From positions 2,889,366 through 2,953,365 of the forward strand of contig NZ_CP132359.1 in the NCBI RefSeq assembly GCF_030758975.1: 64,000 bases of DNA. The letters run 5' to 3'. Position numbers and translations under genes: made by a program. Below the pieces are notes generated by a model. It worked only from the letters and a program-made list of their open reading frames with translations. It was not told where the DNA came from and searched no databases. Positions 1-8,796 of the stretch are shown piece after piece (the first letter of the stretch is position 1; each line of letters opens with the position of its first letter). This stretch comes from Bosea beijingensis. GTDB lineage: Bacteria > Pseudomonadota > Alphaproteobacteria > Rhizobiales > Beijerinckiaceae.

Positions 1-20
1 TTCAGGAGGCTCCGGAACCA

Positions 21-70
21 TCTGGAGCATCCTTCGAGACGCTGCGTTCCGCGGCTCCTCAGGATGAGGG
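21..70. repeat. Imperfect palindromic intergenic repeat
   Basis: Two arms face each other: one starts CATCCTTCGAGACGC at base 28 and the other is GCGGCTCCTCAGGATG ending at base 66. The outer CATCCT/AGGATG pairing is perfect and the inner part is imperfect. This layout is typical of small dispersed palindromes between genes in Rhizobiales. It lies just downstream of the minus-strand msrQ gene. No second copy was noticed in the window, so calling it a dispersed repeat is inference. Confidence 0.45.
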
Positions 71-91
71 CTGGAGCCCCCGAACACTCTC

Positions 92-1000
92 TCACGCCGC
101 GCGAGCGGTCGCCGTCTCGCGCGCTTGTCGTGGCGGACGGGCTTTGCGGGCGCGCAGGCCATGGCCGAGTGCCACCACGAGACCGGCGAGTGCAACCCAA
201 TGCGCCGGGCGGATCGAGGCATAATCCTGATAGATCAGGATGTCGGCATTGGCCTGGAAGACCAGCCAGGCCGAGACGCCCGAGGTCGCCGCATACCAGC
301 CGGCCTCCAGGCAGGCGGTGAGCAGCCCTGCGAGAAGCGCCAAGCCCGCGAGCACGGCTAAGGAAACCGGCAGCTTCCAGCGATACAGGCCGCGGTAGAG
401 CATCAATAGCAGGAACAGACCGCTCATCAGCACGGGTTCGGTGACGTCGATCTTCGATTGCAGCGCGAAATGCAGCAGCGCCAAAATCGCGATCGGATAG
501 ACGAGATTGTGCAGGCGCTGCCAGTTCTTGCCGAGGCGGCGGATCATGCCGTCGGTCGAGGTCACGCCCTGCGCGACGAGGCCGATCAGCGCGACGAAGC
601 CGATCGTCAGGTAGAAGCGCTTGACGATCTCCGAGACGATCAGCCCCCAGTCGAAGGCCATGTCGATGCAGTAGAGCGCCAGATGCCCGAGCGCATAGGC
701 CATGACGCCGAGGCCGAGCATGCGGCGTATGCCGATCAGCTTGCCCCAGTCGAACAGGCGCCGGAACGGCGACACCGCGAGCGTGGCGATGAAGATCCTG
801 ACTGCCCAGGTCCCGGTCTGGTGGATCGCCTCCGTCCAGGGCTTCGAGCCGAGCTGATGCATCCAGGCGGCGTAGAGCAGCATGAGTGCCGGCACGAGCA
901 GCAGCGCGAAGGCCAGCCCACGCAGGGCCGAGAACCGCCCCTGCCGGTCTGTCCAGGGCAGCCAGGTTTTTAAGCCGGTATTTGCGGGGCGGGTGCTCAT
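92..1000 (-). CDS. msrQ: MsrQ, haem-binding membrane subunit of methionine sulfoxide reductase
   Basis: This is a 302-residue ferric-reductase-like membrane protein of the YedZ/MsrQ family. MsrQ is an inner-membrane b-type cytochrome that passes electrons from the quinone pool or flavin reductase to periplasmic MsrP, which repairs oxidised methionines. About six hydrophobic segments are visible, with candidate haem-ligand histidines in GHLALYC and LHNLVYP-x-AILALLH. The start used is the ATG at 1000 (MSTRPANTG); an in-frame start at 1042 would add 14 non-hydrophobic residues. Its usual partner msrP is not in the window and could lie beyond the left edge. It is divergent from the HAD gene, sharing a gap of about 100 bases. 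Confidence 0.9.
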   Translation of the reverse strand: MSTRPANTGLKTWLPWTDRQGRFSALRGLAFALLLVPALMLLYAAWMHQLGSKPWTEAIHQTGTWAVRIFIATLAVSPFRRLFDWGKLIGIRRMLGLGVMAYALGHLALYCIDMAFDWGLIVSEIVKRFYLTIGFVALIGLVAQGVTSTDGMIRRLGKNWQRLHNLVYPIAILALLHFALQSKIDVTEPVLMSGLFLLLMLYRGLYRWKLPVSLAVLAGLALLAGLLTACLEAGWYAATSGVSAWLVFQANADILIYQDYASIRPAHWVALAGLVVALGHGLRARKARPPRQARETATARAA

Positions 1001-1098
1001 GACCCCGGCATAAACGATGGGGTCCACCGCTGTCCTGCACATCTGGACACAAGGGCGTGAATGCGGTGTCCTGCCGGCCCTTTCAACCGGGTCCGATC

Positions 1099-1713
1099 AT
1101 GGCTTCCAGCACTCCCATCGTCGTCTTCGACGTCGGCAACGTCCTGCTGCGCTGGGATGCGCGGCTGATCTACCGCTCGCTGATCCCAGAATCCGAGCGG
1201 CTCGACTGGTTCATGCAGAACATCTGCACAGGCGACTGGAACCTGGAGCAGGATCGCGGCCGCTCCTGGGAGGAGGGCGTGGCGCTGTTGGTCAAGCAGC
1301 ATCCGGAATGGGAGCGCGAAATCCGCGCCTTCGACGAGAGCTGGCACGACAGCGTGCCCCATGCCATCGCCGACAGCGTCGCGGTGCTGGAGGAACTGAA
1401 GGGGCAGGGCGAGCAAGTCTACGCCATCACCAATTTCTCGCGCGAGAAATGGGCGGAATGCCTGATCCGCTTCCCGTTCCTGCAGAGCTTTGACGGCGTC
1501 GTCGTCTCCGCCCATGAGCGGATGCTGAAGCCGGAGCGCGCGATCTACGAGGTGCTGCTGGACCGTTACGGTCTGACGGCCGGCGATTGCATCTTCGTCG
1601 ACGATAGCGAGAAGAACGTCGTGGGGGCCCGCGCCGCTGGCATGCGGGCCGTCCATTTCGTCGAGCCCATCGACCTGCGCGCCGAACTGCGCGGCCTGGG
1701 CGTCAGGCTCTGA
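1099..1713 (+). CDS. HAD-family phosphatase (YihX-like, subfamily IA)
   Basis: A 204-residue HAD hydrolase. Motif I is DVGNVLLRWD with nucleophile Asp11; the DxGNV form is characteristic of the YihX alpha-D-glucose-1-phosphatase group rather than the more common DxDxT. Motif II is the Asn of ITNFS, motif III the Lys of MLKPE, and motif IV the FVDDSEKN acidic pair. It is expected to be a cytoplasmic phosphatase acting on a small sugar phosphate; the exact substrate cannot be read from the sequence. The start is the ATG at 1099 (MASSTPIVVF), because the 14 residues gained by starting at 1057 precede the conserved first strand without purpose. It is monocistronic and divergent from msrQ. Confidence 0.85.
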   Translation: MASSTPIVVFDVGNVLLRWDARLIYRSLIPESERLDWFMQNICTGDWNLEQDRGRSWEEGVALLVKQHPEWEREIRAFDESWHDSVPHAIADSVAVLEELKGQGEQVYAITNFSREKWAECLIRFPFLQSFDGVVVSAHERMLKPERAIYEVLLDRYGLTAGDCIFVDDSEKNVVGARAAGMRAVHFVEPIDLRAELRGLGVRL

Positions 1714-1746
1714 CGGGCAGAGCCTGACTGACGAGCGCGCCTGGAT

Positions 1747-2874
1747 TCAGGCTGCGTTCTTGATCGCGACGCTCGGCACGAGACCGGCGGCATCGACGCC
1801 GCGGGCCTCGCCGACCAGCCTGGCGCCCGCCTTGGTCGCCAGGAAATCGGCGAGGACGGCGTCTTCCTGACGCACGAAGCCCTTCGCGGGCAGCTTGCCG
1901 GCAAGGAAGAGCTCGACCATGGCGACGCAGCCGGCGGCGGTGGTGAGCTGGATCGCGCCCAGATCGTCATTGCCGTCATAGCGCAGCACGACGCTCTCTT
2001 CCTCCAGGCGGCCGTTTCGCTCGCCGACACCGGTCACGAAGATCACGACCACGTCCTTGCGGGTGAAGGGCGCAGAATGCGTCAGGATGCGGCGCAGCGT
2101 CTCGCGGTCGTCGGCGAGGTCGAGATCGCGCAGCAGCAGCTTCATGATCTCGGCATGGCCGGGATAGCGCAGCGTCTTGTAGCTCATGTTGCGCACCTTG
2201 CCGGCGAGCGTCTCGGTCAGGGTGCCGAGCCCGCCCGAGGTGTTGAAGGCCTCGTAGGCGACGCCGTCGATCATCACGCTCTCAATGCCTTCCAGCGCCG
2301 GCACCAGGGTCGGCTGGCCGTCGAAGACGATCTCGCAGGGGTTGCAGTATTCGTTGATCAGGCCGTCGACCGACCAGGTCACGTTGTAGCGTAGCGCATT
2401 GGTCGGATAGAGCGGCAGCGCGCCGACGCGCATCTTGATCGCGCGGACGCTCTCGAAGCGCGCGGCCATGTCGGCGCCGAGAATGCAGATGAAGCCGGGC
2501 GCCAGGCCGCATTGCGGGACGAGCGCGACGTCGGAGGTCTCGCCGAGCTCCTTGATATAGGCGGTGGTGGCGACGTCCTCGGTGAGGTCGAAATAATGGG
2601 TCTTGGTCTCGGCCGCGACCTTGGCGATGCCCTTGTTCAGGAAATACGGGCAGGCGCTGACGACGATGTCGCGGTCCTTCAGGAAGACGCGCAGCGCGTC
2701 GAGATTGGAAGCATCGACGGTCTCGGTGGCGAAACGGCCACCGGCCGCGTGCTTGAGCTGGGTGGCGGAGGCGTCGGCCAGGGTCACCTGATGGCCCTGC
2801 TCGGCCAGCATGCCGGCGATGATGACGCCGATCTGGCCGGCGCCGAGCACGGCAATGCGCTTCTGGATGGTCAT
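1747..2874 (-). CDS. Saccharopine dehydrogenase family protein (lysine-dehydrogenase-like)
   Basis: A 375-residue NAD(P)-dependent oxidoreductase. The N-terminal Rossmann motif is AVLGAGQIG (residues 8-16). The body has the family stretch HYFDLTED followed by QCGLAPGF. Members of this group oxidise or reductively form secondary amines at the end of lysine; several alphaproteobacterial relatives are L-lysine 6-dehydrogenases forming allysine. An Lrp/AsnC regulator lies about 180 bases upstream on the same strand, which fits an amino-acid catabolic gene under local control. The lysine assignment is inference from family and context; other members act on polyamines or related compounds. Confidence 0.8.
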   Translation of the reverse strand: MTIQKRIAVLGAGQIGVIIAGMLAEQGHQVTLADASATQLKHAAGGRFATETVDASNLDALRVFLKDRDIVVSACPYFLNKGIAKVAAETKTHYFDLTEDVATTAYIKELGETSDVALVPQCGLAPGFICILGADMAARFESVRAIKMRVGALPLYPTNALRYNVTWSVDGLINEYCNPCEIVFDGQPTLVPALEGIESVMIDGVAYEAFNTSGGLGTLTETLAGKVRNMSYKTLRYPGHAEIMKLLLRDLDLADDRETLRRILTHSAPFTRKDVVVIFVTGVGERNGRLEEESVVLRYDGNDDLGAIQLTTAAGCVAMVELFLAGKLPAKGFVRQEDAVLADFLATKAGARLVGEARGVDAAGLVPSVAIKNAA

Positions 2875-3053
2875 GTCGCGATCTCCTGGTGGGTGTCGGG
2901 TCGGCCAGGAGCCTCCCCCTCGACGCGGATTATCGCCGCAAGCCGCGCGGGCTTTAACGGGCAGATCGTCGGGAGATCGCGGTATGACGCTTCAATTCGA
3001 TGGGAAATGAATGAAGGCGATGGGGAACGCCGAAGGTCTCGGCAGCGCCGCCG

Positions 3054-3497
3054 TCAGCGCTCGAACTTGCGGGCCAGAATCACCGAGGAGGTGGTTCGGC
3101 GCACGCCTTCCATTTCGGCGATCCAGTCGATGATCGTGTCGAGGTCGCTGGAGGTCTCGCACTCGATCTTGACGCAGAGGTCGAAATGCCCGCTCAGCGT
3201 GTGGCATTGCACGATTTCCGGTCGCTTCTTCAGCGCTGCGACCACGCCACCCTGCTGCTTCATCTCCAGCTCGATCATGATCAGCGCCGAGATCGTGGTC
3301 GCCGGCCGGCTCGCCTTGCCAAGGATCGTGGTGTAGCCGGCGATCACCCCGTCGCGTTCAAGCCGGCTCAGCCGCCCCTGCGCTGTCGCCCGCGAGACGC
3401 CGAGCTGCTTGGCGATCTCGGACAGGGGCAGGCGGGCATTCTCTGTGAGAATGCGGATGAGCTCGCGGTCCTTCGCGGCGTCGGACGGCCGTGCCAT
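3054..3497 (-). CDS. Lrp/AsnC family transcriptional regulator
   Basis: A 147-residue regulator with an N-terminal winged helix (LSEIAKQLGVSRATAQGRL, residues 25-43) and a C-terminal RAM/AsnC ligand-binding domain (residues about 65-147). Length and architecture are standard. These proteins bind DNA as dimers or octamers and respond to an amino acid. The start is the ATG at 3497 (MARPSDAAKD); further upstream in the same frame the composition does not look like coding sequence. It lies upstream of, and parallel to, the saccharopine-dehydrogenase-like gene and probably regulates it. Confidence 0.88.
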   Translation of the reverse strand: MARPSDAAKDRELIRILTENARLPLSEIAKQLGVSRATAQGRLSRLERDGVIAGYTTILGKASRPATTISALIMIELEMKQQGGVVAALKKRPEIVQCHTLSGHFDLCVKIECETSSDLDTIIDWIAEMEGVRRTTSSVILARKFER

Positions 3498-3720
3498 GTC
3501 GTCTCCGGTGATCTGGCGGGCCGTCATATAGCAGGGAAATGCGGCTGCTCCACAAGGGACCGCATCGCTGTTGCCGCGCAGCGATGGAGAAAAAACGCGC
3601 CCGAAAAGGGACATCTTGTCGTCCGAAGCATTGTTTCGCGCGCCGGAGGGGACTTGCCTCGGAGCGCAAATCGGAGTGGCATGCCGACCGGCGGCAGCAC
3701 GCTTTGCCATGGAGAACGCC

Positions 3721-4185
3721 ATGTTCAGGACTTTCATTCTCGCATCCGCATCGGCCCTCGCTTTCGCCTCTTTCTCCGTGGCGCCAGCCTCGGCGCTGAC
3801 GATGAAGGAATGCAGCGCCAAGTATCAGGACGCCAAGAAGGCCAACACGCTGAAGGGCCAGAAGTGGAATGATTTCCGCAAGGCCCAGTGCGGCGATGAC
3901 GACGCCAACGATGCCGATGCCGCGGCTGCAGTGCCGGAGACCGCCGCTCCCGCGACGACGACCGCTGCCGCTCCTGCCGCCAAGCCGGCCGGCAAGGCCA
4001 AGGCCGCCGTCTTCCCGAAGGCCGTTTCGCAGAAATATTCGAACGAGAGCGCCGGCAAGGCGCGCCTGAAAACCTGCGCCGATCAGTACAATGCCAACAA
4101 GGCGGCCAATGCCAATGGCGAGCTCAAGTGGATCGAGAAGGGCGGCGGCTACTGGAGCCAGTGCAACACCAAGCTGAAGAGCTGA
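3721..4185 (+). CDS. Small secreted protein with two Cys-bounded repeat units, function unknown
   Basis: A 154-residue precursor with a clear signal peptide (MFRTFILASA onward, cleavage near residue 25). The mature protein has two similar units, about residues 28-57 and 116-148. Each starts with a Cys followed by A-K/D-Q/K-Y, contains a Lys-Gly or Gly-Glu-Leu-Lys-Trp stretch, and ends in Gln-Cys (Cys31/57 and Cys119/148). They are joined by a low-complexity Ala/Pro/Thr linker (residues 66-97). The units resemble PsiF-type Cys repeats, but I cannot name a function. The start at 3721 is chosen because GGAGA lies eight bases upstream. A strong terminator follows. Confidence 0.75.
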   Translation: MFRTFILASASALAFASFSVAPASALTMKECSAKYQDAKKANTLKGQKWNDFRKAQCGDDDANDADAAAAVPETAAPATTTAAAPAAKPAGKAKAAVFPKAVSQKYSNESAGKARLKTCADQYNANKAANANGELKWIEKGGGYWSQCNTKLKS

Positions 4186-4208
4186 TCTTCAGCAGGTTTC
4201 TGTTTTGG

Positions 4209-4236
4209 AAACGCCGCGCTGAAAGGCGCGGCGTTT
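4209..4236 (+). terminator. Rho-independent terminator after the secreted repeat protein
   Basis: A perfect 11-bp stem (AAACGCCGCGC paired with GCGCGGCGTTT) with a six-base loop, followed by TTTCATGTTTT. It lies 24 bases after the stop codon of the gene ending at 4185. Confidence 0.85.
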
Positions 4237-4275
4237 CATGTTTTGGGAGCCTGTTTCAGGCTCGCTGAAAGCCCA

Positions 4276-4410
4276 TTGTCATTCCGGACAAGCCGCGTAG
4301 CGGCGCAGATCCGGAACCCACGACTGGGTGAGGCATCCATGCCGCGTTGCCGACGGCTCACCCGGTCGTGGGTTCCGGGTTCTTCGCTACGCGCAGCCCC
4401 GGAATGACAA
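4276..4410. repeat. Dispersed 135-bp palindromic element, copy 1
   Basis: The ends are perfect inverted repeats: TTGTCATTCCGG at the left and CCGGAATGACAA at the right. A second internal inverted pair is built on GGAACCCACGACTGGG and GTCGTGGGTTCC. The same ends and the same internal core occur again at 20003-20135. No ORF is present, so this is a non-autonomous, hairpin-forming intergenic repeat of the kind common in Rhizobiales. Its centre differs from that of copy 2. Confidence 0.85.
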
Positions 4411-4451
4411 GCGTGGGGCCCGAAACGGCTAAGGCCACCCGTCAACACCAC

Positions 4452-5387
4452 CTATAGCGACTGCGACGGGCGCGATCCGGGGTCCGCCGGCCGCGACGGC
4501 GATGGCGTCGTCTGCCTTTGCCCCTTGCCGATCATCTCGCCGCGGGTGCGGATGACATGGGCGGTCACCACCTCCTGAACGCGCCTTTCCGCCGCGTCGC
4601 GCACGACGTTGCGGTTGGCCGGCCGGCCGTCCTCGGTCTCGATGATCTCGATCGTGGCATTGGTCAGCGCGTCGACATCGCTCTTGCAGAACAGCATCGC
4701 GGCCTTGGCGACGACCTCGGCCTTCTCGTCGGTCAGCAGCATCGGCGCGCCCTCGCGGCCGATGCAGGCCAGCATCTTGTTTCGGATCAGGTCGCGGGTC
4801 TTCTCCAGCAGCGCCTTCTTCTCTGCCCGCGCCGCGCGCTCCTGCTCCGTCGGCTGGGGAGTCTGCGCCTGGGCGGGTGCGCCGGGCGTGACGGGGCCGC
4901 GCACATTGGCGCTCTGCTTCACGCATTCGACGAGCGCCGGCAGCATCTCGCCGGTCGAGGTCAGCGCGAAGGTGTAGCGCGCGTCATTGGCGACCAGCTC
5001 CAGATAGCGCCCTTGCCGGAAGGCGTTGATCAAGGTGGATTGCGCCGGCATGGCAATGGTGACGAGCGTCGGCGACTTGATGTTGGCGGTGACGTCGATG
5101 GTCGAGCTGCGGTCGAACACGAGCCGGAGCTTCAGCGTCTCGCCGGTCCTGAGTTTCCAGTCCGGCTTCGAGAAGCCGAGCAGCCAGGAGAATTGCGCGG
5201 TGACAGAGGTCAGCATCGTGACGCCGCTTTTATAGCGGGCGCTGACGGCGCAATGCGAGAAGGCGCCGCTCTGGTCGTTGGTGAAGGTTCCGCCCGACCA
5301 GTTGCCGACGACGATCTTGCCGAAAGGGCCGGCGGCAGCGGCCGGCAGCGACAGAAGACAGCTCAGGGCGACGATCGCGGCCCGCAT
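4452..5387 (-). CDS. Secreted protein of unknown function
   Basis: A 311-residue protein with an N-terminal signal peptide (MRAAIVALSC, cleavage near AAAAG at residue 20). A likely globular domain covers about residues 21-165, opening with the conserved-looking stretch IVVGNWSGGTFTND and containing Cys46 in FSHC. It is followed by a Pro/Gln/Glu-rich linker (about 173-195) and an Ala/Glu/Arg-rich helical C-terminal segment with two further cysteines. The start at 5387 is preceded by GGAGGA six bases upstream, which decides it over an upstream in-frame start at 5417. No enzyme motif is visible. It is predicted to be periplasmic. Confidence 0.7.
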   Translation of the reverse strand: MRAAIVALSCLLSLPAAAAGPFGKIVVGNWSGGTFTNDQSGAFSHCAVSARYKSGVTMLTSVTAQFSWLLGFSKPDWKLRTGETLKLRLVFDRSSTIDVTANIKSPTLVTIAMPAQSTLINAFRQGRYLELVANDARYTFALTSTGEMLPALVECVKQSANVRGPVTPGAPAQAQTPQPTEQERAARAEKKALLEKTRDLIRNKMLACIGREGAPMLLTDEKAEVVAKAAMLFCKSDVDALTNATIEIIETEDGRPANRNVVRDAAERRVQEVVTAHVIRTRGEMIGKGQRQTTPSPSRPADPGSRPSQSL

Positions 5388-5456
5388 CCAATTTCCTCCG
5401 TTGATATCCCACCCCAAGGCTAGATCAGGATGGCAGCCGGGGGAAACCCGCTTTTT

Positions 5457-6561
5457 TCAGGCCGTCTCGGGCCGGAGTGGGCGCAACAGCATCGCGAGCA
5501 GGTCGCTCTGGCTGACGAGCCCGACCAGCCGCTCCTTGTCATCGACTACGATGACGGCGTGATGGCGACCGTCGGTGAGGGCGGCGATGAGGTCGACCGC
5601 AGGCTCCTCGGGGCGCGCGATCACAGCCGGAGACATCACGTCGCGGACACGCAGTCCGGGCAGGGTCAGTTCGCGCAGGCCGACCGTGCCGAGCAGCCGG
5701 TTCTCGCGGTCGACCACGGGCAGGGTCCGCACGCCATGGTCCAGCAGCAGGCGGCGGGCGGTCTCGATATCGTCGTGCTGATCGACCCGGATGAGGTCGC
5801 GCGACATGATGTCGGCGCAGCGCGGCAGATCGCTTGCGGGCGAGCGCGTGCAACTCGACGCGCCGCAGCAGCCGGTCGAGATCCTCGCGATCGATGTCGA
5901 AGGCCTCGCCGACATCGCGCAGCGCGGCGTCGATATCGGCTTCGGTGAAACCGACGCGCTGCGCCGAAGGCGGGTCCTTCGTGCCATGGCTGTTCGCCGG
6001 GATCTGCGCGCGATGCGGATAGCTGTGGCTGGAAAAACGATGGAAGGCGATGCCGAGCAGGGTCAGCACCAGCGCATTGAGCCCGACCGGAACGAAGGCG
6101 AAGCCGAGCCCATAGGTCGCGACGGCCGGCCCGCCGAGCGCGGCGGTCAGCGCCGCGGCCCCGCCCGGCGGATGCAGGCAGCGCAAGAGCGACATCGCCG
6201 CGATCGCGAGTGCGACCGCGCATCCGGCCGCGACCGCGGGCTCCGGCACGTAGCGGCTGACGAGGAGGCCGATCAGGGCGGAGACGGTGTTGCCGCCGAC
6301 GATCGGCCAGGGCTGCGCCAGCGGGCTCGACGGGATCGCGAAGAGCAGCAGGGCTGACGCACCCATCGGTGCCACGAGAAGCGGCAGATGCGGATCGTTG
6401 CCGAGCATCAGGCCGCAGATCAGCCCGGTCGCGCCGACGCAGACGAGCGCGCCGAGGCACGCAACCAAACGATCGCGCCAGGTCGCGCCGGCCAGGATGG
6501 GCACGAAGAGCCGGAAGCGCGAACGGCGACTTGCCGGAGAAGGAGGAGAAACGGAACTCAT
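5457..6561 (-). pseudogene. HPP-family membrane protein with CBS pair, frameshifted
   Basis: The N-terminal part (6561 down to about 5830) is an HPP-domain membrane protein with the name-giving CLHPPGGAAAL motif and several hydrophobic helices. The C-terminal part, in another frame (about 5830 down to 5457), encodes two CBS motifs, starting at DIMSRDLIRV and DVMSPAVIARP. Removing one base near 5832 (reading AAG GAT instead of AAG CGA) joins the two into one protein of about 368 residues, the usual HPP-CBS layout. As written, the first frame runs into junk and stops at 5539. It is either a real inactivation or a one-base sequence error; separate translation of the CBS part is possible but less likely. 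Confidence 0.8.
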
Positions 6562-6715
6562 CACGGCCGATTGGGCTGCTCAACTCTATGGCAGGCTCAA
6601 TAGGCGGATCGCACTTGGCGGGGCAACGCTATTCTGCTGGGAAACCGGCCGCTTTTCTGCAGAAGGCAGAAACGTCTTTTCGAGCAGTGCAATTGGGGAA
6701 TTTCGATCTAGCGAA

Positions 6716-6742
6716 GTCGCCCGGCCTGAACGGCCGGGCGAC
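6716..6742 (-). terminator. Stem-loop downstream of ilvD
   Basis: A perfect 11-bp stem (GTCGCCCGGCC with GGCCGGGCGAC) and five-base loop, about ten bases beyond the ilvD stop codon. No clear T-run follows on the minus strand, so it may end transcription weakly or protect the transcript 3' end. Confidence 0.55.
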
Positions 6743-6753
6743 CTTGAGTGAAA

Positions 6754-8595
6754 TCAATCGACGACGCGCACGGCGCCCTTGGCGGCGCTCGTCGTCGTCG
6801 CGGCATAGGCCTTCAGCGCGGTCGTGACCTTGCGCTTGCGCGGCGCGGCCGGCTTCCACGCATCCTTGCCCTTCGCTTCCATCGCGGCGCGGCGACGCGC
6901 CAGCTCCTCGTCGGAAACCTCGAGCGTGATGCTGCGATTGGGGATGTCGATCGCGATGACGTCGCCGCTTTCGACCAGGCCGATCGTGCCGCCTTCCGCC
7001 GCTTCCGGCGAGACATGGCCGATCGAGAGGCCCGACGAGCCGCCCGAGAAGCGCCCGTCCGTGATGAGCGCGCAGGCTTTGCCGAGGCCCTTCGACTTCA
7101 GGTAGCTCGTCGGATAGAGCATTTCCTGCATGCCCGGCCCGCCGCGCGGCCCCTCATACCGGATCAGCACGATATCGCCTGGCGCGACCTTGCGATTGAG
7201 GATGCCCTCGACCGCCGCGTCCTGGCTCTCGAAGATCACGGCCGGACCCGAGAACTTGAGGATCGAGGCATCGACGCCCGCCGTCTTCACGATGCAGCCG
7301 TCGAGCGCGATGTTGCCGAACAGCACGGCGAGGCCGCCGTCTTTCGAGTAAGCATGCTCGGCGCTGCGGATCACGCCCTTCTCGCGATCGGCATCGAGTT
7401 CGGCGAAGCGCCGGTCCTGGCTGAAGGCGGTCTGCGTCGGCACGCCGCCCGGCGCTGCGCTATAGAAGGAGCGCACCGCCTCGCTCTGGGTCTGGGTGAT
7501 GTCCCAGCGCGCCAAGGCGTCCGCCATCGTCGCGCTGTGAACGGTCGGCAATGAGGTGTCGATCAGCCCGGCGCGGTCGAGTTCGCCGAGGATCGCCATG
7601 ATGCCGCCGGCGCGATGGACGTCCTCCATATGCACGTCGGCGACGGCCGGCGCGACCTTGCACAGCACCGGCACGCGGCGCGACAGCCGGTCGATATCGG
7701 CCATGGTGAAGTCGATCTCGGCCTCATGCGCCGCCGCCAGCAGGTGCAGCACCGTGTTGGTCGAGCCGCCCATGGCGATATCGAGCGTCATCGCGTTCTC
7801 GAAGGCCTTGAACGAGCCGACTTGGCGCGGGAGCACGCTCTCGTCGTCCTGCTCGTAATAGCGGCGGGCGAGATCGACGATCAGGTGGCCGGCCTCTACG
7901 AAGAGGCGCTTGCGGTCTGCATGGGTGGCGAGCGTCGAGCCGTTGCCCGGCAGCGCGAGGCCGAGCGCCTCTGTCAGGCAGTTCATCGAATTTGCCGTGA
8001 ACATGCCCGAGCAGGAGCCGCAGGTCGGGCAGGCGGAGCGCTCGATCACGTCGACCTGCTCATCCGTATATTTGTCGTCGGCGGCGGCGATCATCGCGTC
8101 GACGAGGTCGACCTTCTTCAGCACGCCTTCGGCGATGTACTTGCCGGCCTCCATCGGCCCACCCGAGACAAAGACGGTCGGGATGTTCAGGCGCATCGAG
8201 GCCATCAGCATGCCCGGCGTGATCTTGTCGCAATTCGAGATGCAGACCATCGCGTCGGCGCAATGCGCGTTGACCATGTATTCGACGCTGTCGGCGATAA
8301 GCTCGCGCGAGGGCAGGCTGTAGAGCATGCCGTCATGGCCCATCGCGATGCCGTCATCGACCGCGATCGTGTTGAACTCCTTGGCGACGCCGCCGGCCTT
8401 CTCGATCTCGCGCGCTACGAGCTGGCCAAGATCCTGGAGATGGACATGGCCCGGCACGAACTGGGTGAAGGAGTTCACCACCGCGATGATCGGCTTGCCG
8501 AAATCGCTGTCCTTCATGCCGGTGGCGCGCCACAGGCCGCGGGCGCCGGCCATGTTGCGGCCATGGGTGGAGGTGGCGGATCTCAAGCGAGGCAT
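6754..8595 (-). CDS. ilvD: Dihydroxy-acid dehydratase IlvD
   Basis: A 613-residue enzyme of the IlvD/Edd family that dehydrates 2,3-dihydroxy-3-methyl acids to 2-oxo acids in valine, leucine and isoleucine synthesis. Iron-sulfur ligands are visible in NCDKITPG (Cys122) and [11 protein letters not shown] (Cys189/192/195), and the C-terminal part has [19 protein letters not shown]. Length is normal for the long IlvD type. The alanine/lysine-rich C-terminal tail after about residue 575 is an addition with no known role. It is divergent from a LysR regulator across a 200-base gap. Confidence 0.96.
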   Translation of the reverse strand: MPRLRSATSTHGRNMAGARGLWRATGMKDSDFGKPIIAVVNSFTQFVPGHVHLQDLGQLVAREIEKAGGVAKEFNTIAVDDGIAMGHDGMLYSLPSRELIADSVEYMVNAHCADAMVCISNCDKITPGMLMASMRLNIPTVFVSGGPMEAGKYIAEGVLKKVDLVDAMIAAADDKYTDEQVDVIERSACPTCGSCSGMFTANSMNCLTEALGLALPGNGSTLATHADRKRLFVEAGHLIVDLARRYYEQDDESVLPRQVGSFKAFENAMTLDIAMGGSTNTVLHLLAAAHEAEIDFTMADIDRLSRRVPVLCKVAPAVADVHMEDVHRAGGIMAILGELDRAGLIDTSLPTVHSATMADALARWDITQTQSEAVRSFYSAAPGGVPTQTAFSQDRRFAELDADREKGVIRSAEHAYSKDGGLAVLFGNIALDGCIVKTAGVDASILKFSGPAVIFESQDAAVEGILNRKVAPGDIVLIRYEGPRGGPGMQEMLYPTSYLKSKGLGKACALITDGRFSGGSSGLSIGHVSPEAAEGGTIGLVESGDVIAIDIPNRSITLEVSDEELARRRAAMEAKGKDAWKPAAPRKRKVTTALKAYAATTTSAAKGAVRVVD

Positions 8596-8796
8596 TGCTA
8601 AGCGTCTCCGGTCTCGGGCTCGAAATGTCCCGTTGGCGATACGCTATCGCCCACGCGCCCTGCGACAAAATTGAATTCTTCGATTTCCATGATCGGCGCC
8701 ACGCATGGCGGCTCCTGGCCCTGCCTAGAGGACAGATGGTTTCCGAATTGCCATAACGGCTCCTGCTCGATGGTTATGAGGTGAGGACGCCGCGCC

